Made by a program: the position numbers and the translations under genes. DNA of 64,000 nucleotides, taken from positions 1-64,000 of the forward strand of contig NZ_JARZHF010000002.1 of assembly GCF_029891575.1 (NCBI RefSeq), in the 5' to 3' direction. Source of the DNA: Salipaludibacillus daqingensis (GTDB lineage Bacteria; Bacillota; Bacilli; Bacillales; Salisediminibacteriaceae). The notes below the pieces were generated by a model that was not told where the DNA came from, searched no databases, and was given only the letters and a program-made list of their open reading frames with translations. The stretch's first letter is position 1. Each line of letters starts with the position of its first letter. Shown one piece after another: positions 39,174 to 50,387 of this stretch.

Positions 39174-40106
39174 ATGAAATCAACCATTAACCAAGCTCTT
39201 GCTTACGCACTCGTTATTGGTGGTGCTGCCTGTTGGGGATTGACAGGAATGTTTGTGCAACAACTCTATGGGTACAATTTTACTCCTTGGCAAGTTGTCA
39301 CCGTCCGTTTATCTATATCTAGCATCATTCTGTTTTTCATTCTTTTCCTATTTTCTAGAGAATCGTTACGTGTGAAATTAAAAGATCTCCCTTATTTTTT
39401 TGTACTAGGAGTCGTCAGTATTGCTCTGTTTAACTGGTTTTATTTTGCGGTGATGGAACGTGCAACTGTTGCGATCGCCGTCGTATTTATTTATACCTCT
39501 CCCATTTTCGCTGCGTTCATTGCTAGATTTTTATATAAAGAGAAAGTTACCATCCAAAAAAGTATCGCTATCACCTTAACAATTCTAGGATGCTCCCTTG
39601 CGATCGGGTTCATTCCAGCAGGCAATATATCGATCACTATAGGAACTTTGCTGTTAGGTCTACTTGCTGGACTATTTAATTCTTCTTACAGCTTAATTGG
39701 AAAATTCATTAGTGGCATTTACCATCCATTTACGATGACATTCTATGCGCTTGTTTTCGGCAGCCTTTTCACTATTCCAACGAGTGGTATTTGGGAACAT
39801 CGCGATGCTATGCTTACCGGGGCTATCTGGGTACCTCTTCTAGGAATATCAATCATATCTACCATCTTTGCCTATATTTTATTCACGCTAGGTCTTTACT
39901 ATGTAGAATCAAGCAAGGCAGTAATTCTTTCATCCGTCGAGCTAATTATTTCCGTTATCATCAGTGTTTACGTCTTAAATGAACTCCTAACGTTATGGCA
40001 ATCATTCGGTATCGTTCTGATGATCATCTCGATTATTTTAACAGTTGCATCGTTTAGAAGAAGAGTGAAACAACTATACCCAGACAAAGATATTTCGTGG
40101 CAATAA
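39174..40106 (+). CDS. EamA-family (drug/metabolite) exporter
   Basis: A 310-residue transporter with ten helices in two EamA repeats (about residues 10-145 and 160-300). The first repeat has GGAACWGLTGMFVQQLYGY, and the second SSYSLIGKFISG. Family members export amino acids, metabolites or drugs; the substrate is not predictable. AAAGGAGTGAGG precedes the ATG. Single gene. Confidence 0.9.
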   Translation: MKSTINQALAYALVIGGAACWGLTGMFVQQLYGYNFTPWQVVTVRLSISSIILFFILFLFSRESLRVKLKDLPYFFVLGVVSIALFNWFYFAVMERATVAIAVVFIYTSPIFAAFIARFLYKEKVTIQKSIAITLTILGCSLAIGFIPAGNISITIGTLLLGLLAGLFNSSYSLIGKFISGIYHPFTMTFYALVFGSLFTIPTSGIWEHRDAMLTGAIWVPLLGISIISTIFAYILFTLGLYYVESSKAVILSSVELIISVIISVYVLNELLTLWQSFGIVLMIISIILTVASFRRRVKQLYPDKDISWQ

Positions 40107-40236
40107 TATACGATTGTTTTCTTATTTAACATTGGTAGAGCTATCGTAATTAGCGCAGTTCAGAAATTAAATCCTTCAAGCTTAAACGTTTGAGACTAAA
40201 TGACTAAACTTACTTTTTCCTCGTTATGCTTAAAAA

Positions 40237-40274
40237 AAGAAGCTGATCCACTCTGGAAAGAGGATCAACTTCTT
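40237..40274. terminator. Terminator between converging genes
   Basis: AAGAAGCTGATCC pairs with GGATCAACTTCTT with one mismatch, A-run before and T-rich after. Confidence 0.75.
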
Positions 40275-40289
40275 ATATCATTGCATTGC

Positions 40290-40772
40290 TTATTTGGACG
40301 ATAGGAATGTTTCGATTTGCTCTTGATGATGATTATCATGTTTCGTAAACATGTCGACGATTTCTTTCGTTGTAAATGATTTCTCTGATCCTCTTATATT
40401 GAACGTCATCTGATCATCCAAAGTAGCAAGTTGTTCCATCAACAATTTACGGGCATTTATAAATTCCTCTATCAACCTAGTTGCTCGGCGCCCCTCTAAA
40501 GAAGCGATTGCTGCGCGGTTATAAACAGCGGGGTTCGGGAACGGAGGCAGGACAGCATCCTGCGCCATATGAGGAATCATTGATTCCATCAAATAGCTGT
40601 CCCAGTAGTATAAATGTCCGACGATTTCACGAACTGACCATTTCCCTGGTGCAATAGGAATGGTCAACGTTTTTTCATCATAACTCTTTAGGTTTTCTGC
40701 TAAAAAAAGTATCTTTTGCAGCTCGTTAACGTCTGTTGTCCTGTTTGTTCGATCGTTTTCATATGTACTCAT
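40290..40772 (-). CDS. DinB-family protein
   Basis: A 160-residue four-helix DinB/YfiT-like protein. The metal-binding histidines are in EIVGHLYYWD near residue 53 and KHDNHHQEQI near residue 148. Related proteins include bacillithiol S-transferases; most DinB members are uncharacterised. PGKWSVREI is typical of the DinB_2 group. The start is ATG at 40772. Single gene. Confidence 0.85.
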   Translation of the reverse strand: MSTYENDRTNRTTDVNELQKILFLAENLKSYDEKTLTIPIAPGKWSVREIVGHLYYWDSYLMESMIPHMAQDAVLPPFPNPAVYNRAAIASLEGRRATRLIEEFINARKLLMEQLATLDDQMTFNIRGSEKSFTTKEIVDMFTKHDNHHQEQIETFLSSK

Positions 40773-40889
40773 TTCTTGTTCGATCTCTCCTCACCTTGTC
40801 TTCATTCTATATTCTGTTCGATTGATTCATCCTAACAAGCGTAAGCCCCTACCTACTAGTATACAGCTTAAGAAAAAAGAAAACTCATT

Positions 40890-40994
40890 TTAGTGAAAGA
40901 ATAACCCATATACAAACAAACCGATTATAAACAAAGCACAAGACACAGCACTTAATAGGTAAGTTTGAGAGTCTTTCCTAAAAATCCATTCCAT
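40890..40994 (-). CDS. Possible 34-residue membrane peptide
   Basis: Reads MEWIFRKDSQTYLLSAVSCA followed by LFIIGLFVYGLFFH. One hydrophobic helix. The ribosome site is weak (CGGA). It lies 20 bp after the next gene on the same strand and could be translated from its mRNA. Confidence 0.4.
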   Translation of the reverse strand: MEWIFRKDSQTYLLSAVSCALFIIGLFVYGLFFH

Positions 40995-41014
40995 TAATTC
41001 CGATAATATGATGA

Positions 41015-41239
41015 TTATACTAGCTTCGTATTATTTTGTTTTCTTCTATTACGTCGTATGACTTTATAAATCTGATAAAGGCTGCCAATACCAATTAATG
41101 TGCTTAAGGTGAGGTATAAAAACCCTCTATCCATTTCATCTAATCTAGCTATTGATGATACAAATACAATTACCATAAAGAAAAAGATAAAAAGATGAAA
41201 ACCAATTTCAGTTTTATGATTAATATTCATTTTTTTCAT
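41015..41239 (-). CDS. Small two-helix membrane protein
   Basis: A 74-residue protein with helices at about 14-32 and 42-59 and a basic end RRNRRKQNN. GGAGG lies 7 nt before the ATG at 41239; a longer frame upstream lacks a site. Not recognised. Confidence 0.65.
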   Translation of the reverse strand: MKKMNINHKTEIGFHLFIFFFMVIVFVSSIARLDEMDRGFLYLTLSTLIGIGSLYQIYKVIRRNRRKQNNTKLV

Positions 41240-41357
41240 TTCTGACCTCCATATATGTAATAAAAATAACATTCCCCTATCCACCCTCACGAAATGAAAA
41301 TCAATACCTGGTTGTTAACTGTTTAAGTAAGTTGTACTATTGTTACAGTAATGGGTA

Positions 41358-41473
41358 TAAGTTGTGAAATGAGGACTCGAACCTCTTTAGGTCACCCCGA
41401 AACCCTTACCATCATGCAACTTTCACCTGTTGCTAGGTGTGGTATTCGCCTTTTCATATTCGCTACCAACTTA
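41358..41473 (-). other. Structured element with a tRNA-like T-arm
   Basis: TAAGTTG and CAACTTA close the element. Inside are GAGG-TTCGAGT-CCTC, which matches the tRNA T-arm consensus exactly, and a CACCT/AGGTG hairpin. A GTGAAAG/ATTTCAC pair could be an acceptor stem, but the span is too short for a full tRNA and the D-arm does not pair. It starts 14 bp after the DIP1984-like stop codon. Degenerate tRNA or attachment-site remnant are options. Confidence 0.35.
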
Positions 41474-41487
41474 CTTTACCTATTAGA

Positions 41488-41949
41488 TTATTGTTCTATT
41501 AAATCTGTTTTCCAATTTAACTCCTGAATTTTAACATCAAGTAACCTATATTTTTGTGATAATTCATCTATATACTTTTGAGTTTCTTTTACATTGATAG
41601 TCGTAACATACTTAATTTCAGTCATAGAATAACGATCATGTCTCATGGTAGCTTGTTCAATTAGTTCACTATAAATTTTTCTTTTCTGGCCAATTATATC
41701 TCTGTTAGTTAAAGCGTCAGCAAGAGATTGTGTCTTGTCATAATGAGTATGTAAATTTGTCCTATTTATCGTTTGAATGAGATGTTCTAATTTCTCTAAT
41801 AGTTCCGTTAATTCATCCATAATAACCTTAGGCTCTTCATTAGGATGATCCCCTTCTTGAACTCTTACATTTTGTAATAAACGATTTCTTAACTGTTCGA
41901 CTCTTTTCTGATAATCAGAACGCAATAATAATGCCTCAGCTAATTTCAT
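41488..41949 (-). CDS. DIP1984-family protein
   Basis: A 153-residue all-helical protein of the DIP1984 (septicolysin-like) group, starting MKLAEALLLRSDYQKRVEQL, with LTELLEKLEHLIQTINRTN in the middle and ELNWKTDLIEQ at the end, all family hallmarks. Function is unknown; the toxin-like name of some homologues is not supported by experiment as far as I know. GGAGG precedes the ATG. Confidence 0.85.
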   Translation of the reverse strand: MKLAEALLLRSDYQKRVEQLRNRLLQNVRVQEGDHPNEEPKVIMDELTELLEKLEHLIQTINRTNLHTHYDKTQSLADALTNRDIIGQKRKIYSELIEQATMRHDRYSMTEIKYVTTINVKETQKYIDELSQKYRLLDVKIQELNWKTDLIEQ

Positions 41950-42085
41950 CGAATCTCCTCCAAATGATAATTATAATTTAGCTTGTATTATTTCTTCTTC
42001 GCACTAACCTCTACCAAATACAAAAATACGATGATGACTTTTGCCAAAATGATTCTCCGATAAGAAAAATATTGACAAACTAAGA

Positions 42086-42217
42086 CTATTTTTCTTGCTG
42101 TTTTTTAAGTAATTCTATCATTTCACTATTTTGTTCATTTACCTTACTTAATTTACGCTCTATTGCAAATAACGTTGACATCATTAAAGCGAATGCAATA
42201 ATCCAAAATAAAAACAT
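42086..42217 (-). CDS. Small single-helix membrane protein with coiled-coil tail
   Basis: A 43-residue protein: MFLFWIIAFALMMSTLF then a heptad-like tail ERKLSKVNEQ to KKQQEK. AAGGAG precedes the ATG at 7 nt. The promoter-like repeat is 126 bp upstream. Not recognised. Confidence 0.7.
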   Translation of the reverse strand: MFLFWIIAFALMMSTLFAIERKLSKVNEQNSEMIELLKKQQEK

Positions 42218-42342
42218 TTTCTCTCTCCTTAAAACTTTATATCCTTTTGCTTTTCTTCAACCGTACTAGCCATTAAATTTACAACATGAGAAAGCATTGT
42301 CCTGATATCTCTAACGTTTGTTTAAATATACTAACTTATCAT

Positions 42343-42372
42343 ATTTTAACATTTATTCCCTTTTAATAGGTC
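42343..42372 (-). promoter_or_regulatory. Promoter-like repeat, copy 3
   Basis: Minus strand reads CCTATTAAAAGGGAATAAA then TGTTAAAAT. 126 bp upstream of the 43-residue membrane protein. Confidence 0.55.
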
Positions 42373-42901
42373 ATTAGATTTTAAAAAACGTTTCGTGTAT
42401 TTTTAAGTTCTTTTATATGAAGAAAAGTCACTTCTAAAGCTAAAATCCTAAAACAGAGTATTGTGGACTGTGTTGCCGAAACATAGATGAACGATTTATG
42501 AATGAGTTAGATTATAAATCTGCAAGTACATTAGACACCTTATATTAAACTACTTGTAAAGCTGTTAAGTCGTATATTCAAATCGCTACGTTTAAAATCT
42601 TCCATGAACTTTTTTACTGAAGTTGAAGCTAAGTTTATCTTCTAGAATGGATACATTCAAATTGATGCCCCGGAATGTCTAATTCTTTATTACCCAAATA
42701 TAAATACATCGTCTGATGAGTAACCCCCCTTCCATTATCAATTATAGTTGAAATTATCATTTAAGAATATTGTCTCCTCCTTTTTCATAATGCCACACCT
42801 ATCCTTGTGAAATCATTGTGAAATATAACTTCACAAACATTTCACGTCAAGAACTCTTTACCTAATATGCCAATTGGGGTATATTATTAAGTGTAAATAA
42901 A
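42373..42901. other. Gene-free region upstream of peroxiredoxin
   Basis: About 530 bp. An open stretch 42453-42548 on the plus strand (TEYCGLCCRNIDERF) is not preceded by a start and is probably not a gene. Nothing else seen. Confidence 0.35.
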
Positions 42902-42916
42902 TAATAATAATTATTA
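42902..42916. promoter_or_regulatory. PerR-box-like operator
   Basis: TAATAATAATTATTA matches the PerR consensus TTATAATNATTATAA at 13 of 15 positions. It ends 17 bp before the peroxiredoxin start codon, overlapping the leader. Confidence 0.5.
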
Positions 42917-42933
42917 AAAAGGAGTTGTTATCA

Positions 42934-43599
42934 ATGGAATATAATAACAATCAACAGGAGCAACAAGTTATCTCATTACCCCGCATCGGTGATCCTGCAC
43001 CAGCTTTTGAAGCAGAAACAACACATGGGACACTTCAGCTTGAAGACTTCAAAGGATCATGGGTGATTTTGTTTTCACATCCAGCAGATTTCACACCAGT
43101 ATGTACAACAGAGTTCATTGCCTTTCAGGAAATCGCAGATGATCTACGTAAGTTAAACACTGAACTACTTGGACTAAGCGTCGACAGCGTTCATTCCCAT
43201 ATCGCCTGGGTTCGAAATGTTAAAGAAAAAATGGGCGTTGAACTTACCTTCCCAATCATCGCAGATTTAAATAAGGATGTCGCGAAAAAATATGGCATGA
43301 TCATGCCTGGTGAATCAACTACTGAAACCTCACGGGCAGTTTTTGTAATCGATGATAAGCAAATCGTGCGCGCAGTCATTTATTACCCACTCTCTACAGG
43401 GCGCAATATGCCAGAGATTCTCCGACTTGTAAAGGCACTTCAGACAACTGATGAACACGGTCTTGCGACACCTGCAAACTGGCAGCCTGGGGAAATGGCA
43501 ATTGTGCCCCCTCCAAAAACTCAGGAAGAAGCTGATGAAAGAGCGGCGAGCGATGAGTTTGAATGTAAAGACTGGTATTTCTGTAAAAAGCATATCTAA
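42934..43599 (+). CDS. Peroxiredoxin, 1-Cys/Prx6-like
   Basis: A 221-residue AhpC/TSA-type peroxidase of the Prx6 group. The peroxidatic Cys lies in HPADFTPVCTTEF near residue 56. The long C-terminal domain has PANWQPGE and ends with two further cysteines in ECKDWYFCKKHI, as in archaeal-type enzymes. It reduces peroxides with thiol donors. AAGGAG lies before ATG 42934; a TTG three codons earlier overlaps it. The PerR-like box suggests peroxide induction. A small winged-helix gene follows 132 bp later. Confidence 0.92.
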   Translation: MEYNNNQQEQQVISLPRIGDPAPAFEAETTHGTLQLEDFKGSWVILFSHPADFTPVCTTEFIAFQEIADDLRKLNTELLGLSVDSVHSHIAWVRNVKEKMGVELTFPIIADLNKDVAKKYGMIMPGESTTETSRAVFVIDDKQIVRAVIYYPLSTGRNMPEILRLVKALQTTDEHGLATPANWQPGEMAIVPPPKTQEEADERAASDEFECKDWYFCKKHI

Positions 43600-43731
43600 G
43601 TATGAATGACTATGTGATGGACTATTCAACGTAAACTGTTGTTTCTTAAACATTGATGATCGTTCCTCATTGGGATAAGCAACGTATTTGTTTATTGATT
43701 AATTAATTTTTTGATTTGAGGAGGTATTTAA

Positions 43732-43959
43732 ATGGCCTGTGTAAATGGAGATGGTACATTGACTCAATCTGCAAAATCTGTACTTAGCAGCCTTGATAAT
43801 AAGCCAATGTCTGCTGAACAGTTATCACAATTGATATCTGTACCACTATTTAAAGTCAGAAGCAGCTTAAGAGATATGAAAAGTATGGGTCTCGTCAAAA
43901 TGACTAATGACGAGCATTACGAAGTGACTGAAGGCGGACGAAAACTCTTGTCCCGCTAG
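43732..43959 (+). CDS. Small winged-helix DNA-binding protein
   Basis: A 75-residue protein consisting of one helix-turn-helix: MSAEQLSQLISVPLFKVRSS then LRDMKSMGLVKMTNDEHYEV forms the recognition helix and wing. It resembles small transcriptional regulators of the MarR/ArsR fold without a sensor domain. GAGGAGG precedes the ATG. It follows the peroxiredoxin on the same strand with a shared downstream terminator, so a role in the same response is plausible but unproven. Confidence 0.75.
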   Translation: MACVNGDGTLTQSAKSVLSSLDNKPMSAEQLSQLISVPLFKVRSSLRDMKSMGLVKMTNDEHYEVTEGGRKLLSR

Positions 43960-44143
43960 ATCTGTTTAACAAAATTTCTCTAAAATAAATAAGTAACTAT
44001 AATCCATCTCACTTTTAGTTAATGAAGTTTGTGAATTCAATTTCAAGGATCCAAAATTTAAAATTTTGTTCTAATAATGATTCCACTTTCTCGTAAGTGA
44101 AAGAATCAAGACACTAGTTGTGCAAAAAATTTTCCAGTAAATA

Positions 44144-44192
44144 AAAAGCCAGTTCAAGTATGCTAATTTCAGCTAAACTTGGACTGGCTTTT
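44144..44192. terminator. Terminator between converging genes
   Basis: AAAAGCCAGTTCAAGT pairs with ACTTGGACTGGCTTTT with one mismatch. Confidence 0.85.
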
Positions 44193-44262
44193 AACATTAG
44201 TTTGAAACACTTGTCCCTTAATAAGTAATGATGTTTAGACTTTTTATGCTTAATCTAAAAAA

Positions 44263-45774
44263 TTAACCATAGACTAGCTCTTTTTCGCTTATTGGACTAA
44301 GAGCAAGCGTCTTCGCCGTTGAAATTTGAATTTCCTTCAAAAGCTCTGGGTTTTCCAATAGTGATAAGCCATAAGAAGGAATCATTTCTTTCAGTTTCGG
44401 TTCCCACTCTTCCACATGTTCCGGGAAACATTTGTTCATCACATCGAGCATAACGTGAACAGCAGTAGAAGCACCCGGAGAAGCCCCTAGTAATGCTGCA
44501 ATCGAACCATCAGCGGCAGTAACGACTTCCGTTCCAAATTGAAGCGTACCTTTTCCGCCTGCCTCTGTATCTTTAATCACTTGCACACGTTGGCCCGCTA
44601 CAACTGAATCCCAATCCTCGCTTTTCGCGTTCGGGATAAACTCACGTAACTCTTCCATGCGCTGTTCTTTCGATAACATCACTTGCTGAATCAAGTATTT
44701 TGTCAATGACATCTCTTTTGCGCCTGACGCCAACATCGTTAAGACATTATTCGGCTTTACGGAAGTGACTAAATCGAAGAATGAGCCAGATTTTAAAAAC
44801 TTTGGTGAAAATCCGGCAAATGGTCCAAATAGTAACGATTTTTTATTATTGATATATCTTGTATCAAGATGAGGAACAGACATTGGCGGCGCTCCAACCT
44901 TTGCTTTTCCATATACTTTTGCATGATGCTGCTCAATAACAAACGGGTTATTACACACCATAAACTGACCGCTTACTGGGAATCCACCAATATGTTTCCC
45001 TTCAGGAATACCTGATTTTTGCAGTAAATGTAGGCTTCCACCTCCGCCTCCAATAAAGACGAATTTTGCACTATGAGATTCTACTTTATTGTTGTCTGTA
45101 TTCTTCACTTTCAATTTCCACGATCCATCGTTCTCACGATAAATATTTTCAACGCTATGTTTGTAGTTTATATCAACGTTGTTAGTCTTTAAATGGTCAA
45201 ACAACATGCGTGTTAATGCACCAAAGTTAACATCCGTTCCAGCGTCAGACTTTGTTGCCGCTATCGCTTCATTCAATGGGCGGTCTTTCATAATAAGTGG
45301 AATCCAATCCATCAGTTTTTTTGGATCATCAGAAAATTCCATTCCATGGAAAAGAGGATTGTTTGACATCGCTTCATAACGTTTCTTTAAAAACGTGACA
45401 TTTTCTTCCCCTTGTACCATACTCATATGAGGAAATGGCATAATAAAGTCTTGTGGATTGTGTATTAGTTTACTGTTCACAAGATAAGACCAGAACTGCA
45501 TAGAAACCTGAAACTGTTCATTAATCTTTATCGCTTTACTTATATCTACAGACCCATCTTGCTTTTCTGCTGTGTAGTTTAGTTCACACAGTGCCGCATG
45601 GCCCGTCCCCGCATTATTCCATTCATTAGAGCTTTCCTCTCCTGGTTTTGAGAGTTTCTCAAACACTGTAACATTCCAATCTGGTTCTAATTCTTTTAAG
45701 AGTGTCCCTAACGTCGCACTCATGATTCCAGCACCAATTAAAATGACGTCTGTTTTAGTTTCTAAGCTGCTCAT
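44263..45774 (-). CDS. mqo: Malate:quinone oxidoreductase
   Basis: A 503-residue FAD-dependent membrane-associated enzyme oxidising malate to oxaloacetate with electrons to quinone. The N-terminal FAD fold is [15 protein letters not shown] at residues 9-23. [19 protein letters not shown] near residue 52 and the C-terminal [17 protein letters not shown] are family marks. AAGGTTGATAA fits the ATG at 45774; the frame is open to 45822. It feeds electrons to the same quinone pool as the bd oxidase of this window. Single gene. Confidence 0.95.
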   Translation of the reverse strand: MSSLETKTDVILIGAGIMSATLGTLLKELEPDWNVTVFEKLSKPGEESSNEWNNAGTGHAALCELNYTAEKQDGSVDISKAIKINEQFQVSMQFWSYLVNSKLIHNPQDFIMPFPHMSMVQGEENVTFLKKRYEAMSNNPLFHGMEFSDDPKKLMDWIPLIMKDRPLNEAIAATKSDAGTDVNFGALTRMLFDHLKTNNVDINYKHSVENIYRENDGSWKLKVKNTDNNKVESHSAKFVFIGGGGGSLHLLQKSGIPEGKHIGGFPVSGQFMVCNNPFVIEQHHAKVYGKAKVGAPPMSVPHLDTRYINNKKSLLFGPFAGFSPKFLKSGSFFDLVTSVKPNNVLTMLASGAKEMSLTKYLIQQVMLSKEQRMEELREFIPNAKSEDWDSVVAGQRVQVIKDTEAGGKGTLQFGTEVVTAADGSIAALLGASPGASTAVHVMLDVMNKCFPEHVEEWEPKLKEMIPSYGLSLLENPELLKEIQISTAKTLALSPISEKELVYG

Positions 45775-46441
45775 TTTATCAACCTTTTCATCTGAAATTT
45801 TAAAAATAAATTTAACCATCACACCAAACGGAGGCGCGACCTGGACACATATCTTTTCTATATCAATGATAACGTTCTCATAATCTATTACAATAATTTA
45901 GTAATTTAAGTTTCTACTATTATATGATAATTATGAATTATTTACAAGTTGGTAATAGTGTTAAGTTCATCCGCTAGAGTTAAGTCGACATACTGCCGAA
46001 ATATAAAATAACTAAATATTCTGAATATTTATTTTGATATACTGTTTAAATACTGGTATTCTCGTAAATCGTTAAAACAGAAGCGAAAATTTATGTCATT
46101 CTCGAAGCTTAAATATAAAGAGTTTACGAGACGTTTATATATGTTCAAGAAACGCTCCCCCATTTCTATTAATATTTTAAGTCAATTATTTCTATTAAAT
46201 TCAATTAAATCTTAAAAACCTTCCTCTTCTAGCTTAAGTTAAACTAGCTTTCAATCATTAAAGAAGGACTAATTCCTATTTTTATAACTCGTGAAGATTG
46301 TGAATGTAAATAAAACAAATATTACGATACCAACACCTAAAAAAGGTTAATAATAATGTCCATCATTCTTTCCCCCTATAGGAAACATCTGTAAGGCGCA
46401 TATGTATATATTTCACGAACTGACTATTAGTTAATAAAACT
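45775..46441. other. Gene-free region with a frameshifted small ORF
   Basis: Around 46269-46366 on the minus strand a small membrane protein would read on from MMDIIINLF into GVGIVIFVLFTFTIFTSYKN if one T were added to a run of six; as it stands it stops. Nothing else seen. Confidence 0.35.
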
Positions 46442-46708
46442 CTATGGGTGCCCACCAATCATTGCATTAATTAAGTAACCGACGAACATGAAAATAAAGA
46501 AACTAAAAGTCATAATCATATTAAATATTATTAGTAGTCTACTCCTTCCAAAGTATCCAGATAAAATACCTAACGGATTAATAATAAAGGTTAAAAGCCA
46601 ATAGCCATATCCATACTCAAAAACAATATTAGGTACCCATACAGAAATTCCAATTAAAACACATATAGCTGATAAGGCCTTCCATCGTTTACTTGACTTT
46701 ATTTTCAT
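46442..46708 (-). CDS. Small three-helix membrane protein
   Basis: An 88-residue protein with helices at about 11-28, 34-50 and 57-77, ending MIGGHP. AGGAG lies 8 nt before ATG 46708. The promoter-like repeat is 85 bp upstream. Not recognised. Confidence 0.65.
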   Translation of the reverse strand: MKIKSSKRWKALSAICVLIGISVWVPNIVFEYGYGYWLLTFIINPLGILSGYFGRSRLLIIFNMIMTFSFFIFMFVGYLINAMIGGHP

Positions 46709-46792
46709 ACTCCCCACTCCTGATCGATTAGATTCAGTAAAGACAATGCTTGTTAATTCCCATGTTTGTTTAAGTACGTTTTTATCACCTTA

Positions 46793-46813
46793 TTTTAACA
46801 TAAATATCCAATT
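46793..46813 (-). promoter_or_regulatory. Promoter-like repeat, copy 4
   Basis: Minus strand reads ATTGGATATTTA then TGTTAAAAT; shortened on its upstream side. 85 bp to the next start. Confidence 0.5.
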
Positions 46814-46871
46814 TTTTCAGATTCACGTACTTCTATTGTTTTGATCATTAGAAGAAGTCCCAGCGAAGCAA

Positions 46872-46903
46872 GGAAATGCCCTACAAAAGTGTAGGGCATT
46901 TCC
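46872..46903 (-). terminator. Terminator of the VanW-family gene
   Basis: GGAAATGCCCTAC pairs with GTAGGGCATTTCC, 13 bp perfect. It lies 63 nt past the stop codon. Confidence 0.75.
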
Positions 46904-46966
46904 TTTATGAATATTTAGTCTTACTATTTTTTCCACAGGGTGCCGTTTTCTAACATCACTAGAATC

Positions 46967-47878
46967 TCATAAATCGCTGTTGATTTCTTTCGGTAATCGA
47001 GGGGAAGCTTCTGGAACTTTTCGTGGTTGATAATTTATCACATCCGAAGAATAAAGCGTCACCGACATACTTCCGTTAGATCCTTTTGTTCGAATTAATA
47101 TCGGTTGATTATAGTTGTTTTGAAAGGTAAAGTCTGGTCCGTACCAACTTACTGTCGCATCACGTCCTGGTGGAACGTAAGGAACGCGTCTACTATGAGA
47201 GAAACGCTGGACGATTTTCAGACCAGCATGATCAACAGCATTAAATAATGTCGATGACACCTGACAGATTCCTCCACCTACGCCTTCAGAAAATTCACCT
47301 TTAACTATAACAGGAGCACTAACATATCCCTTTGCTAATGTTCTTTCCCCTACAGCTCTGTTAAATGAGAACGTTTCATTAGGAAAAACAACGTGATTAT
47401 CCATTGCTTCTGAAGCGAGTGAGATATTGTGCGACCGATTTTTATTATTCGAATTATAATAAGTAACATACTCCCCAATTGGTTGGACACGGATGTGAGC
47501 TAGTAACTCACTATCTACTTCTGGATATATATCTAACACTGACACTTCTATCTTCCCAGATCCATTACCGAAAATATAAGCATAGAAATCTTCCATAAAT
47601 GCTTCTTGATCAAGTTTGTATCCCACCTGTCCTTGGACAGTTTCACCATCGTCATTAATCATCGCATTGACCGGATCGCGATGAATTTGCTGATCTAATT
47701 TTTCAATGAAGTGATCGGTTTTTTCCCTATCAATTAATAAAGTATCAAGAAGAGAGTTTGTAAAGTCATCACGGTTCACGATAGCTAACGTCTCTCCTTG
47801 TAGCGTCACCTCTAAGCTATCAGGAAGATCAACGGCTTGCGCCAATAATATTAGAATAATCATGCAAACTTGTGTCAT
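46967..47878 (-). CDS. VanW-family secreted protein (YoaR-like)
   Basis: A 303-residue exported protein. A signal peptide covers residues 1-16, residues 20-115 resemble the peptidoglycan-binding-like domain often paired with VanW, and residues 150-285 are the VanW domain with FPNETFSFNRAVGERT, GVGGGICQVSSTLFNA and the GRDATVSWYGPDFTFQN block. VanW is an accessory protein of unknown activity in some vancomycin clusters; no other van gene is here. GGGGAGG precedes the ATG. Confidence 0.88.
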   Translation of the reverse strand: MTQVCMIILILLAQAVDLPDSLEVTLQGETLAIVNRDDFTNSLLDTLLIDREKTDHFIEKLDQQIHRDPVNAMINDDGETVQGQVGYKLDQEAFMEDFYAYIFGNGSGKIEVSVLDIYPEVDSELLAHIRVQPIGEYVTYYNSNNKNRSHNISLASEAMDNHVVFPNETFSFNRAVGERTLAKGYVSAPVIVKGEFSEGVGGGICQVSSTLFNAVDHAGLKIVQRFSHSRRVPYVPPGRDATVSWYGPDFTFQNNYNQPILIRTKGSNGSMSVTLYSSDVINYQPRKVPEASPRLPKEINSDL

Positions 47879-47992
47879 AAGTAGGCAAACCTCCCCTCAT
47901 TAGTATGATCAGGAGGTTCCTATTTCATGTGTTAAACGTTGGGCTATCCTGAAAATAATGAGTTACGAAATGACCTCCACTCACTTTCCTGT

Positions 47993-48166
47993 TTAAAAAT
48001 GGAATGCTTCTACCTTGAGACATATACTGCACTGTTTATATAATGGTCCTTCCGTATAGTCATGCTGACAATTTAACTGAATCTCTTGTAAGTGATTCTC
48101 CATAAGCGCTAGATTGATTTTCAATTGTTTCATTTCTTCACTTATCCTTTGCGCCTCTGTCTGCAT
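47993..48166 (-). CDS. Small coiled-coil protein with a Cys/His tail
   Basis: A 57-residue protein. Residues 1-31 form an amphipathic helix with heptads (RISEEMKQLKINLALMENHL). The tail has NCQHDYTEGP and CSICLKVEAFHF, a CxH plus CxxC arrangement that could bind zinc. GGGAGG precedes the ATG. It lies 20 bp downstream of thiC on the same strand and may be co-transcribed. Not recognised by name. Confidence 0.7.
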   Translation of the reverse strand: MQTEAQRISEEMKQLKINLALMENHLQEIQLNCQHDYTEGPLYKQCSICLKVEAFHF

Positions 48167-48186
48167 TATATAATCCTCCCATTTTT

Positions 48187-50094
<1,908 letters not shown>

Positions 50095-50130
50095 CTACAT
50101 GCAGAAGTTATGTTGCATTGATGATCGTTC

Positions 50131-50224
50131 TAACTTCCCTACGCTGGTATGATCCAGATCAGGTCCAAAGGGTCAGAAACTTTAACGCGTTTCTTCTCAG
50201 CCCAACTTATTGGACTCCCCTAGT
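50131..50224 (-). ncRNA. TPP riboswitch (THI element)
   Basis: Minus strand shows the aptamer in order: AGGGGAGTCC, GGGCTGAGA, CTGACCCTTTGGACCTGATC, GGATCATACCAGCGTAGGGA. With the following terminator it acts by transcription attenuation on thiC. Confidence 0.95.
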
Positions 50225-50387
50225 TATTTCTATTCGATTACTACACAGTATACTAGAAGGTTCAGAAAAGTCAACTTTTTCCAGGTGGCGAATGGGTGGG
50301 TGCCGAATGGGGACGGTTCTCATTCGGCACTCTAAGACTAATTGATCTGATCGTGAACGTTAATTAGTATTAATGATTCTAATTTCA
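50225..50387. other. Gene-free region after the riboswitch
   Basis: Start of a 616 bp stretch (to 50841) without genes. It holds a REP-like copy at 50300-50330; the rest is occupied by the 21 bp repeats, a terminator and another REP-like copy. Confidence 0.5.
50300..50330. repeat. REP-like palindrome, best-formed copy
   Basis: GTGCCGAATG and CATTCGGCAC pair perfectly around the core GGGACGGTTCT. Confidence 0.65.

Noticed and set aside
41358-41473. A functional tRNA gene
   Set aside because: Only the T-arm fits; span, D-arm and anticodon stem do not.
42453-42548. Open stretch with CGLCCRN
   Set aside because: No start codon or ribosome site, and no recognisable relative.
46269-46366. A small membrane protein on the minus strand
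   Set aside because: It is broken after nine codons by a frameshift at a run of six T; kept only as a note on the gap.
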